Shown here: one piece after another, positions 44,401 through 52,178 of the stretch
How positions within the stretch are numbered: position 1 is the stretch's first letter
Layout: each line of letters starts with the position of its first letter
From: Phycisphaeraceae bacterium
Lineage (GTDB): Bacteria > Planctomycetota > Phycisphaerae > Phycisphaerales > SM1A02
NCBI GenBank assembly: GCA_019636755.1
Contig: JAHBWZ010000004.1
Location: forward strand, 248,001 to 312,000
Length of the DNA: 64,000 nucleotides
Reading direction: 5' to 3'
The notes under the pieces: generated by a model
The model's input: the letters and a program-made list of their open reading frames with translations, nothing else
What the model was told of the DNA's origin: nothing
The model's database searches: none
Made by a program: the position numbers and the translations under genes

Positions 44401-44823
44401 CAGCGCGCTCGTCGCCACGAGCACGTGACCGTCCCGGCGGAAACCGACCACCTGCGGTCGTTCGGCGCCGAACGTCAGGCGTCGCGCCCGCCCGCCCTCG
44501 ATCGGCATGATGTAGACTTCGACCGGTCCCTCGTACTGTCCGCAGAATGCGACGTGCGTGCCGTCGGGCGAGATCCGCGGAAACGTCTCCTCGCCCGGAT
44601 CCGTCGTCAGGCGCCGCGCGGCGCCGCCCGCCGCCGCGACCGTCCAGAGATCGCCCTCGGCGGCAAAGAGCAGCGTGTCGCCGTGCAGGGCAGGCTGTCG
44701 ATAGACGCCGCGCACCTGCGCGGAGGCGGCGGTGGCAAGACACCCCAGCGCCAGCGTCGCTGCGACGGCGATCCGGTGCGGGCGCGGGCGTACGCTGCAG
44801 AATCCAGTCTCGGGAAGGCGCAT
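41464..44823 (-). CDS. Tricorn-type S41 protease with beta-propellers and PDZ domain
   Basis: A 1119-residue exported protein with signal (RIAVAATLALGCLATAASAQ), starting at ATG 44823. The first ~650 residues are WD40/TolB-like propeller repeats (RISPDGTHVAFCGQYEGPVE, FDPAISPDGMSVAWQDKD). A core domain (EEWRQMFVEAWRLMRDYFYD, ELDEVLSQMVGELSALH) follows, then a PDZ domain (VDVREGDLITQVNGRPMTGL) and the S41 catalytic domain (QNRGGNIDSWVLGRLM; VVLCDEGTASDGEAFCDGF with the nucleophile Ser about residue 1000). This is the tricorn protease layout, in a form with a signal peptide as is usual in bacteria. An Ala/Pro-rich linker (~residues 585-610) separates propeller and core. The gene is divergent from moaA. 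Confidence 0.92.
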   Translation of the reverse strand: MRLPETGFCSVRPRPHRIAVAATLALGCLATAASAQVRGVYRQPALHGDTLLFAAEGDLWTVAAAGGAARRLTTDPGEETFPRISPDGTHVAFCGQYEGPVEVYIMPIEGGRARRLTFGAERPQVVGFRRDGHVLVATSALSTLPGVQLLAIDPASGAIDRIPLAQAAEGVFDDEGRLYFTRQRFQGSQTKRYRGGTARSLWRFDGDGREAVHLTADFAGECFSPMWHRGRVYFLGDFDGTVNLWSMRPDGGDRRQHTRFQGLDVRGATLDRGRVVLQWGVDLHVHEIAAGETKALDIRLASDLTHRMDRWIEKPLEWVTSAHLSPDGERVVLTIRGDVVVAPRKQGRTVEVTRDSRARFRQAQFLPGTDRLLALSDETGELELWSLPADGLGPRTQVTRDGAIFRFDPAISPDGMSVAWQDKDMRLWMADVGTGEPRLVAQSVSQWDPFSGLVFSPDSRWLAFVETVANTFTVIRIHAVESGETHTITSDRVNSRSPAWSPDGTWLWFLSDRHFQSSVASVWGAYQPEPAFVNQTKVYGIPLAGPARSPFEPADEFNPPKKPGAKSPDGRDAPAVAGTPPGTDAPAPAADAPPADVPRRVEIDFTDIAARLHEAPLPPGNITDLAAGREALFLLRRANEPDAKPALVALPVRNEEIEPVILAADVAAFELSGDRTRLLIRREKSMHIADAGLTPPDLAKTEVPIAGWRPSIEPAEEWRQMFVEAWRLMRDYFYDPGMHGVDWPAMRAKYEPWIERVQTRAELDEVLSQMVGELSALHIYVGSGDYRRGPTQVGPSFLGARLVPAEGGAGLRVDHVYRADPEFPDRRSPLARPGVDVREGDLITQVNGRPMTGLIALGEALRDRAGRQVRLRVRRGVEERDVIVHPVPGPADADLRYHDWEWTRRAIVEESGAGAIGYVHLRAMGTEDFLRFAEQFYPVFNRQGLIVDVRQNRGGNIDSWVLGRLMRRAWMYWQGRVGQPEWNQQYAFRGHIVVLCDEGTASDGEAFCDGFRRLGLGTTIGTRTWGGEIWLSMQNRLVDRGIASAAEFGVYGPEGEWLIEGHGFEPDIEVDNLPHATFRGEDAQLMAAIDHLRRRIEADPRPVPAPPAFPDKSSPDNRR

Positions 44824-44870
44824 ATCGCGCGAGTGTACCGCGACCCCTGCGTCGCCGAACGGCCCTCGGC

Positions 44871-44876
44871 CATAAT
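44871..44876 (+). promoter_or_regulatory. Candidate -10 element of moaA (near-leaderless)
   Basis: CATAAT lies nine bases before the ATG of moaA within a 62-base divergent gap. A transcript from it would start within a few bases of the start codon, and no ribosome site is present. No clear -35 element is seen. Confidence 0.4.
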
Positions 44877-44885
44877 GGACAGCCC

Positions 44886-46067
44886 ATGCAGCGCCGGCTC
44901 CCCATCCTCCATGCGCACTCGAACCCGGGGCGGGCCGGTTCACCCCCGCCGGCGGCGCCGCCGGACGCGGACTCGCCGGAACCGATCGCTCTCCCCGCCG
45001 GCGGTCCCCTGCGCGACGCGCACGGCCGCACCATCCGGGACCTGCGTCTCAGCATCACCGATCGCTGCAACTTCCGCTGCGTGTACTGCATGGATCCGGA
45101 TCACCGGTACATGCCGAAGCGGGAACTGCTCTCGGCACAGGAGTACGCGCGCGTCGTCCGGATCCTCTGCGGCATGGGGATCCGGAAACTCCGCCTGACC
45201 GGCGGAGAGCCGCTGCTGTACGCCGATCTGGATGAACTCCTGGAGCGGATCCAGCCGCTCCTTCCGGGCGGCGCCGACGACGGTGATGACGTTGATGACG
45301 CCCGCGCTCCCGTCACCGACGGCACGTCCGTCGGTCGCATCCGCGACGTCGCCCTGACCACGAACGGATCGCTGCTGACCGAGGAGCGTGCGCTGATGCT
45401 GGCGGCCTTCGGCGTCCATCGCATCACGATCAGTCTGGACAGCCTCCGGTCGGAGCGCGTGCGCGCCATCACGCGATCGGGCAGCACGCTGGAACAGACC
45501 CTGGCCGCGATCAGTGCGGCCCGCCTGGCCGGCATGGAGCCTGTCAAGATCAACGCCGTTGTCCTGCGCGGCGTCAACGATGACGAGATCGCGGACTTCG
45601 CCGGCTTTGCGCGGACGCACGGCGTCATCGTGCGCTTCATCGAGTGGATGCCGCTGGACTCCGGACGGACATGGAACGCCTCGGCCGTCGTCACCGCGGA
45701 CGAGATCCTGGGCCGGCTCCACGAGCGCAACGACCTGGTGGAGCGGCCGCGCGCCGAGGCCTCGGAGACGGCGCTTTCCTTTGACTTCGCCGACGGCGCC
45801 CCGGGGGGCATCGGCATCATCGCGTCCGTCACCCGCCCCTTCTGCGGCGCCTGCAGCCGGCTGCGCGTGACCGCGGACGGCAAGGTGCGGCCCTGCCTCT
45901 TCAGCCACCAGGAATGGGACCTGCGCCCGCTGCTGCGCGGCGACTGCGACGACCACGCCATCGCCGGGTTCATCGCCCGCGCCGTCCTGCGGAAGCAGGC
46001 GGGCCATGGCATCGGCGCGACGCACTTCTCGCCCCCGGAGCGCGGCATGTCCGCCATCGGCGGGTGA
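44886..46067 (+). CDS. moaA: GTP 3',8-cyclase, molybdenum cofactor biosynthesis
   Basis: A 393-residue radical-SAM enzyme. The first cluster motif Cys-x3-Cys-x2-Cys is in SITDRCNFRCVYCMDPDHRY. The second cluster is in RPFCGACSRLRVTADGKVRP followed by CLF. The GTP-binding region RLTGGEPLLY and the essential C-terminal Gly-Gly (MSAIGG) are present. The ~40-residue N-terminal extension, rich in Pro and Ala, and an acidic insertion after residue ~130 (GADDGDDVDDARAPVTDG) are unusual additions. It carries out the first step of molybdopterin synthesis. No other moa gene follows it in the window. Confidence 0.95.
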   Translation: MQRRLPILHAHSNPGRAGSPPPAAPPDADSPEPIALPAGGPLRDAHGRTIRDLRLSITDRCNFRCVYCMDPDHRYMPKRELLSAQEYARVVRILCGMGIRKLRLTGGEPLLYADLDELLERIQPLLPGGADDGDDVDDARAPVTDGTSVGRIRDVALTTNGSLLTEERALMLAAFGVHRITISLDSLRSERVRAITRSGSTLEQTLAAISAARLAGMEPVKINAVVLRGVNDDEIADFAGFARTHGVIVRFIEWMPLDSGRTWNASAVVTADEILGRLHERNDLVERPRAEASETALSFDFADGAPGGIGIIASVTRPFCGACSRLRVTADGKVRPCLFSHQEWDLRPLLRGDCDDHAIAGFIARAVLRKQAGHGIGATHFSPPERGMSAIGG

Positions 46068-46126
46068 CCGGCACCCCGCGGGCGGACGTGCCTGACGCGA
46101 CCGGATCACGATCACCCCCACCCTCC

Positions 46127-47023
46127 ATGCGACCCGACCGTCACGACCCGGCGAACACGCTGATCCTCACGCTGATCCTCGGCGATGAACGCCGGTCGGA
46201 CCCGGCGACGATCAGCGCGATGGCACGCGCGACCGGGATCGACGCCGCGGACCTCCGGCTCCGCCTGCGGCGGGAGCCGCCATGCATCCTGGGTCTCGCC
46301 GGTCCGGGCGCGGCGAACGGTGCCGCACACGCGGCCCAGGCGTCCGGCGGCGAACTCTTCGCGCCGGCGGTCGCGGAGATCCAGGCATCGGCCGCGGAGA
46401 TCCCGGCCAGGACGCTGGAGGTGCGGCCGGGACGACTCCTCGTTCAGCCGTGGCGCGCCCGCGACCCGATCGACGTGGCACTGGAGTCGATCGAACTGCT
46501 CGTCCGCGGCAGTGTCCGGCCGCCGCGCGAGTCCCGCCGGGGCGACCTTCCGCCCGGGCCGGCGGCGAACACGGGGATGCGCCGTCGCCTCGGGTCGACC
46601 TCGCTGATCACCGGCGCGGCCGGTGCGTTCCTGGCGCACGCGGTGGAGACCGGATCCGCGGTTCCGATCACGACGCAGGCGCCGCCGATCGAACTGCTGG
46701 ACATCCGCCTGCGCGACGGCCGCGCCATCCGGGTCGACGGGCGGCGATTCGCGTTCCACGTCCTCGGCCCGCTCCGCGGCCAGAATGATCGCGTCAACAT
46801 GGATGCGCTGCGCGATCTCCTGGCGCACCTTGCCCCGCGGTCGATCGTCGACAACGGCTTTGCCCTGTACACGCCGGGGCCCGAGGTGGCCTTCGCCATC
46901 GTCGATCGGCGCCTGCCCGCCGCGGAGCGCGCATTCACGTTCTATGCCAGGTGGATCACGCTGGTGTACCGGCACATGGCAGGCGAGTCCGGCGCTTCGC
47001 CGCCGCGTCCGGCGCGTTCCTGA
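46127..47023 (+). CDS. Unknown protein downstream of moaA
   Basis: A 298-residue protein from ATG 46127, 59 bases after moaA and on the same strand. No signal peptide or family. Residues ~1-55 (ILTLILGDERRSDPATISAM, RATGIDAADLRLRLRREPPC) look like a short helical DNA-binding-type segment. The second half is a mixed fold with PPIELLDIRLRDGRAIRVDG, FAFHVLGPLRGQNDRVNMDA and a C-terminal FTFYARWITLVYRHMAGESG. Codon use and GC content match the neighbours, so it is probably a real core gene. Confidence 0.65.
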   Translation: MRPDRHDPANTLILTLILGDERRSDPATISAMARATGIDAADLRLRLRREPPCILGLAGPGAANGAAHAAQASGGELFAPAVAEIQASAAEIPARTLEVRPGRLLVQPWRARDPIDVALESIELLVRGSVRPPRESRRGDLPPGPAANTGMRRRLGSTSLITGAAGAFLAHAVETGSAVPITTQAPPIELLDIRLRDGRAIRVDGRRFAFHVLGPLRGQNDRVNMDALRDLLAHLAPRSIVDNGFALYTPGPEVAFAIVDRRLPAAERAFTFYARWITLVYRHMAGESGASPPRPARS

Positions 47024-47152
47024 CCACAGCCCCCGCGCCGGTCCGGGGACCGTCTTTGCGGCGCGGCCCATCGGGCGCCGCGCGGCGCGGCGCGACGGCG
47101 GCGATGGCTCGCGCTCCCCGCCGCCGCCGCGCAGAATGGTGGTCGGCCGCGC

Positions 47153-50100
47153 CTAGGGACACGGCCCCCAGTTCGCGAGCAGGACAAGCAGGTCTGCGAG
47201 ATCCACTGCATCGGTGTGATCGAGGTCCGCCGGACACGCGGCACCCGCGGGACACGTCCCCCAGAAGGACAGCAGGACCAGCAGGTCACCGAGATCCACC
47301 GACCCGCTGCCGTCCAGGTCGGCCGGGCACGGCGCCGCGGCCATGGAGCGGAGACCCACCGAGTGCAGCGGCTCCCAGGTGCCGTCCGCCTCGATGTCGG
47401 TGTACACCACGATGTCGGAGAACCGGATGCCCTCGTGCGCCACGAACATCGCCGAGACCTGGATCTCCACCGGCGCGGACAGGGACGGCGGAATCACGAC
47501 CACCCGCCCCCACGGCTCGCCCGGCGGCAGCCCGTTCAGGCTCACGTCCATGCTGGGCTGCATGTCCGGGTCGTACGCGACGATCCGCAGCGGCGCGGTG
47601 ATCGGGGCATCGGTCGTGTTCGTCACCTCGAAGACGATCGGCTGCGCGATATCGACCGGCACGGAGATCACCTCGACCGGCGGCCAGACGATCACCGAGC
47701 AGAGATCGCGACGGTCCTGCACCGAGCCATGGCACGTGATCGACTGGCCCGTCGCCTGGTTCTGGATCGTCACCTCGTAACAGGCGACCTGGTAGACCGC
47801 GTTCATCCCGGCGGGCCGCTGGATGACGACGTTCACCGTCACGCAGGCGTACGGTGGCACCATGACCGGATCGGGTCCCACGACCGTGAACACGGTGGGG
47901 CCGGGGATGTCGCACCCGGGGAGTCCGGCAAACGAGAGGTGGAACGGCGCCGCCGCGGCGCCGTGGTTGCACACGGTGATCGGCACCGTCACGCTGGTCT
48001 GGTTCTTGCAGAAGGGATGGTCCCACGGCACATGGCATCCCACCTTGCACTTGCCGTTCGGTCCGGCGGCATGGATCGCCTGGATCTCGGTGGCGGACAG
48101 GGCCCGCCGGAAGATCTCGACCTCATCGATGTCGCCGGCCCAGTGCAGGACCGAGTTGATCGGGTGACGCCGGCCGATCCACACGGCCGCCGGGGTGTTC
48201 AGACTGCCGGGGCGCCCGGTGGGATTGAACGTGGCGACATGGACGCCGTCCACATAGAAGCGCCCGCCGGTCGGGCTTCCGCGCTGCACCGTGACGGCGA
48301 CATGCCGCCACTGCCCGTTCGCCACGCCGACACCGGAGAGATAGTTCGTGTGACCGGGAGAAGCCAGATTGTCGGCGAGCTGGAACGACAGCTGGCCGTT
48401 GTACAGGAACATCGTGTAGCCGATGGTGGACCCGATGAGCCCGGACCGCTTGTCCACGATGGGACGGACGCCGCTCGACGCCGTCGTCCGGATCCACGCG
48501 TCGACCGTGAGATCGCCGACACCCGGGTTCAGGTGCGGCGCGTGCGGCACCGTCACGTACTGGTTGACGCCGTTGAACGAGAGGGCGTTCCCCACCGCGC
48601 CGGCAATGACCGCCGGGGCGTTGACCCTGGTCCCGTGATTCCCGGCGGCGATCTCGTGTGCCACCGAGCCGGTCGCGGCATCGAACGGCGTCCACAGGAC
48701 CATGCCGGTCGGCGGCGTCACGCAGGGCGCCTCCACCAGGCAGGGATTCGGCAGGCAGGGAATGAAGTCGCCCAGGTACACGCCGCCCATCTCCGCGCAG
48801 TCCGCGGCGCTGACCTGAATGCAGCCGGCGAACGGCGTGCAGCAGGCGCCCTGCGCACACGGATCCGGCACGCAGGAGACGTTGTCGCCCAGGTACACGC
48901 CGCCGGACGACCTGCAGTCGGCCGCGGTCATGACAAGGCACTGGAATCCCACGGGCGTCTGGAGGCAGCACCCGCCGGTCGCCGGCGGCGGACACGGATT
49001 CGGCACGCAACTGGTGCCGGGCCCCTGGAAGACGCCGCTCGTGTAGCTCGCCAGGCAGTCGGCCTCGGTCGTGACGACGCAGTACCAGCCCGGCGTGCCG
49101 GGGATCCGGTAGCAGCACGCGCCGCGCTCACACGGATCGGGCGTGCACACCGTGCCGGCGCCATGCCAGAGACCGCCCAGGCTCACTTCGCACTCGAGCT
49201 GTGTCGTCACCATGCACGCCATCGTGCCGTCGGGCGCCAGGAAGCAGCAGGCGCCGAACTCCTGCGGGCACGGATCCGGCGTGCATGTCGTGCTGTCGCC
49301 CTGGTAGACGCCGGCCAGCACCTGTTCGCAGTGGTCCGCCGTGGTGATCGTGCAGTGCCAGGAGCCCTGCTGGAAAGAGCAGCACGCGCCGTAGCGCGGC
49401 GGATCGCAGGGGTTGGGCGTGCACGCCGAGCCGTCGCCCAGGTACGTGCCCAGCAGGATTCCCTCGCAGCGTTCCTGCGACGTCACGTCGCACTGCCACA
49501 TGTTCGCGGCGTTCAGCCAGCAGCAGGCCCCGATCTGCGGCGGGCAGCAGAGGTCCGGCGTACACGCGGATCCGTCGCCCTGGTAGACGCCGGCCAGCAC
49601 GCGTTCGCAGTGCTCCTGGGTGGTAATGATGCAGAGACACAGGCCCTGCTCGAAGTAGCAGCAGGCGCCGGACGTCCCGTCATCGCAGAGCACCTGGACG
49701 TCCGGATCCAGCGGTGACTCCGCGACGGCAACGACGTACATCTTGGCAAGAATCGTCGAGCGGAAATCGACGTCCTCCACCACCGGCACGATCACCGGCA
49801 GGAGGGGCGGATACCGGAACTCGTTGCACGTCGAGACCCCCGCCGCATCCGTTCCGATCAGCCACCAGTCGAACGGGTCGACCCCGAACGAGGACGTGGC
49901 GCAGAAGAGGGTGTACCCCCCCGACGGCCGCAGCGCGACGCCTCCGGCCAGTTCCGACGAGCCGCCGCCGTACGCCATCGCCCACTGGAAGGCGCCGGTG
50001 CCGTCCGTCTTCAGCAGCGCGACTTCCGTCCCCATCGGCGCGCGGTATCCCAGGAGCACGATCTCGTCCGCCGGCGTGCAGCGGATCCCGGGGCTGGGGC

Positions 50101-51121
50101 TGAAGAACTGGAACGTGCGGTACCAGAGCAGGGTGCCCGCGGGATCCGTGCGCAGCAGGAAGCTTCCTCCGCCCTCGCCGATCTCCTTGTTGTATCCGAC
50201 GATCACCCAGTCGCCGTTCGGCGCCCGGTCCATGCCGTGCGCCCAGTCGTTGTGCAGGCCGCTGCTGTAGGTCTTCGCCCACAGGAGCGCACCGGCCGCG
50301 TCGACCTTCATCAGCAGCGTATCACGCGCCCCCAGTCCGTCCGCGGTGTACCCGGTCGCGACGATGTCCCCGCCGGGCAGTCCATGCACATCGGTGAACG
50401 TGCCGTTCGTGCTCAGGCCATAGCGGTTGTCGATGTAGTACCGGGTCCAGAGCAGTGTCCCCGTGGTCGACAGGCGCGACAGCAGCGGTGCCTTCCAGAG
50501 CGATGGAATGCCGATCAGGCTGCCCGGGATTTCGCCGCCGATGGCGTATCCCATGCTGCTGCCGTCATGATCGAGGAGTTCCGCAAGCGCCGGCCCCCCC
50601 GCATTGCCCGGCGTCATGCCCTGGATGATGCGGATCCACTGCACGGTACCCGCGCCATCGGTCTTGATGACCAGGCGCAGCGAACTCTGTCCGAACTGGC
50701 TGCTGTGCGCGAGGACCAGGAATCCGCCGTCGCTGGTGTTGATCACCCCGTGTCCGAGTTCCAGCGCACCCGGATTGCCGATGCGCTTCTCCCACTGCGG
50801 GATGCCTGCGGCATCTGTCTTCATCAGCCAGATGTCCCACGCCCCCTGCGAGGTCGAGCCGACGAGGATCGATCCGCCGTCCGGCGTCGTCTCGATCCAC
50901 GCCGCACGCTCGTCGCTCCCCGTCGTCGGCGCACCGAACGTCCGCTGGTAGTTCTGGGCCACCGCCGTCCGCGCCGGCAGGCCCGGCAACGGGAGCAGCC
51001 CTCCCACCAGGAGCGCCAGCAGGATCACGGCACGAAGCACCTCGCCATGGGTCCGGCCATGCGATGATCGCGTCGACCCAGCGGACCGGAACACGGATAT
51101 CGACCGTATCGACGCTGCCAT
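47153..51121 (-). CDS. Giant exported protein: propeller, seven Cys-rich repeats, LamG-like domain, dockerin-like end
   Basis: A 1322-residue protein from ATG 51121, with signal (AVILLALLVGGLLPLPGLPA). Residues ~50-450 are beta-propeller-like repeats describing W-x-x-x-x-D-x-x-G blocks (GSILVGSTSQGAWDIWLMKT). Then come seven tandem ~40-residue units of the form G-A-C-C...C...T-x-x-x-C...G-x-Y-x-G-D-G-x-x-C-x-P-x-P-C. A LamG-like sandwich follows (NALSFNGVNQYVTVPHAPHL; WIRTTASSG; GRFYVDGVHVATF), then a beta domain. The end has two dockerin-like repeats (PADLDGSGSVDLGDLLVLLS, PADLDHTDAVDLADLLVLLA). Such proteins are typical of Phycisphaerae; their role is unknown, perhaps at the cell surface. 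Confidence 0.85.
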   Translation of the reverse strand: MAASIRSISVFRSAGSTRSSHGRTHGEVLRAVILLALLVGGLLPLPGLPARTAVAQNYQRTFGAPTTGSDERAAWIETTPDGGSILVGSTSQGAWDIWLMKTDAAGIPQWEKRIGNPGALELGHGVINTSDGGFLVLAHSSQFGQSSLRLVIKTDGAGTVQWIRIIQGMTPGNAGGPALAELLDHDGSSMGYAIGGEIPGSLIGIPSLWKAPLLSRLSTTGTLLWTRYYIDNRYGLSTNGTFTDVHGLPGGDIVATGYTADGLGARDTLLMKVDAAGALLWAKTYSSGLHNDWAHGMDRAPNGDWVIVGYNKEIGEGGGSFLLRTDPAGTLLWYRTFQFFSPSPGIRCTPADEIVLLGYRAPMGTEVALLKTDGTGAFQWAMAYGGGSSELAGGVALRPSGGYTLFCATSSFGVDPFDWWLIGTDAAGVSTCNEFRYPPLLPVIVPVVEDVDFRSTILAKMYVVAVAESPLDPDVQVLCDDGTSGACCYFEQGLCLCIITTQEHCERVLAGVYQGDGSACTPDLCCPPQIGACCWLNAANMWQCDVTSQERCEGILLGTYLGDGSACTPNPCDPPRYGACCSFQQGSWHCTITTADHCEQVLAGVYQGDSTTCTPDPCPQEFGACCFLAPDGTMACMVTTQLECEVSLGGLWHGAGTVCTPDPCERGACCYRIPGTPGWYCVVTTEADCLASYTSGVFQGPGTSCVPNPCPPPATGGCCLQTPVGFQCLVMTAADCRSSGGVYLGDNVSCVPDPCAQGACCTPFAGCIQVSAADCAEMGGVYLGDFIPCLPNPCLVEAPCVTPPTGMVLWTPFDAATGSVAHEIAAGNHGTRVNAPAVIAGAVGNALSFNGVNQYVTVPHAPHLNPGVGDLTVDAWIRTTASSGVRPIVDKRSGLIGSTIGYTMFLYNGQLSFQLADNLASPGHTNYLSGVGVANGQWRHVAVTVQRGSPTGGRFYVDGVHVATFNPTGRPGSLNTPAAVWIGRRHPINSVLHWAGDIDEVEIFRRALSATEIQAIHAAGPNGKCKVGCHVPWDHPFCKNQTSVTVPITVCNHGAAAAPFHLSFAGLPGCDIPGPTVFTVVGPDPVMVPPYACVTVNVVIQRPAGMNAVYQVACYEVTIQNQATGQSITCHGSVQDRRDLCSVIVWPPVEVISVPVDIAQPIVFEVTNTTDAPITAPLRIVAYDPDMQPSMDVSLNGLPPGEPWGRVVVIPPSLSAPVEIQVSAMFVAHEGIRFSDIVVYTDIEADGTWEPLHSVGLRSMAAAPCPADLDGSGSVDLGDLLVLLSFWGTCPAGAACPADLDHTDAVDLADLLVLLANWGPCP

Positions 51122-51335
51122 ATCTGTCCTCGCTCTGCCCCGGAGTGAGGTCTTCGACCCGTTGCCCACACACAGCACAGCGCGGATCCCCGGGCGCGCG
51201 GCGGCCGGAGGCCAGTATCCCGACGGCCGCGCCGGCTGTCCAGCATGAAAAGACCGATTCAGGGCACGACGTGCCGGACCGGGACCATGGCCGTGCCGGA
51301 CCGCAGGGATCACGCAGCCGCGGCGCCGCGATCGA

Positions 51336-51341
51336 TACGAT
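51336..51341 (+). promoter_or_regulatory. Candidate -10 element giving a leaderless transcript
   Basis: TACGAT lies exactly six bases before the ATG at 51348, which places the expected transcription start on or next to the start codon. There is no ribosome site before that ATG. Confidence 0.4.
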
Positions 51342-51347
51342 CCCGCC

Positions 51348-52118
51348 ATGACGTCCGACGGCCGACGATCACCGGAAGCCGGCCGTCCGCGGCGGCGCAG
51401 GCTGGTCGTGCGCACACTCATCATCCTGCTGCTTGGCGCCGCCGTGAACGTCACGGTGGCGTGGATCATCGCCCTCAACGCACCGCCATGGACATCAGGC
51501 GACGCGCCGCTCTACTGGTCAGATGACCAGCGGACGTGGCACGTCCGATTGGAACCGTCCCGCACGGTTCGCCGCGTCCTCATCGCGCCGACGCAGGTCC
51601 GGCTGGAGGACGATCACATTCCGCCCGGAAGTCGTCTTACCGACGCCATGCTGCCGTCGCACATCCGGCAGCGCATGCATGCCGCGTCATCCGGCGACCC
51701 GGAGGCGCTGACGTTCTGGCACGTCGGCTGGCCGTTCGCCGCGCTCCGCTGCGTGCAGTACACCTGGCGCGGCACCGCGCACGACAGGCGGCTGCGCCCC
51801 ACGGGCCCGCCGGAACCCGTCGCGGAGGACGCGATCGTTGTCCACGGCATCGGCGCCGCGCCCGGCCGACATGAGCACGAGGGCGGGTCGCAGCGCGCGT
51901 TCCTGCCGCTGCGACCACTCCCGGCCGGCGTTCTGGTGAACTCGGCGCTCTATGCGGGCCTGCTCTGGCTGCTGGCGGCGGTGCCCCGTGCGCTGCGCCG
52001 GCGACATCGCATCCGGCTCGGTCTCTGCCCGACGTGCACATATCCGGTCGGCGCGGGCGACGTCTGCACGGAGTGCGGGATCGACGTCGCGGCGCGCCGG
52101 AGACGAACGGCACGATGA
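51348..52118 (+). CDS. Membrane protein with a C-terminal zinc ribbon
   Basis: A 256-residue protein with two helices: LIILLLGAAVNVTVAWIIAL near the N-terminus and LVNSALYAGLLWLLAAVPRA near residue 215. The cytoplasmic tail ends in LCPTCTYPVGAGDVCTECGI, a Cys-x2-Cys...Cys-x2-Cys zinc ribbon that I know from many membrane proteins of Phycisphaerae. The region between the helices is exported and unrecognised (YWSDDQRTWHVRLEPSRTVR). Divergent from the giant gene and preceded by a possible leaderless promoter. Confidence 0.75.
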   Translation: MTSDGRRSPEAGRPRRRRLVVRTLIILLLGAAVNVTVAWIIALNAPPWTSGDAPLYWSDDQRTWHVRLEPSRTVRRVLIAPTQVRLEDDHIPPGSRLTDAMLPSHIRQRMHAASSGDPEALTFWHVGWPFAALRCVQYTWRGTAHDRRLRPTGPPEPVAEDAIVVHGIGAAPGRHEHEGGSQRAFLPLRPLPAGVLVNSALYAGLLWLLAAVPRALRRRHRIRLGLCPTCTYPVGAGDVCTECGIDVAARRRRTAR

Positions 52119-52178
52119 CCCGGACCGCGACCGCCGAGGTCGCGGCCGCAGTGCCGCAGAGCGCCTGCGCTCTTCCGG

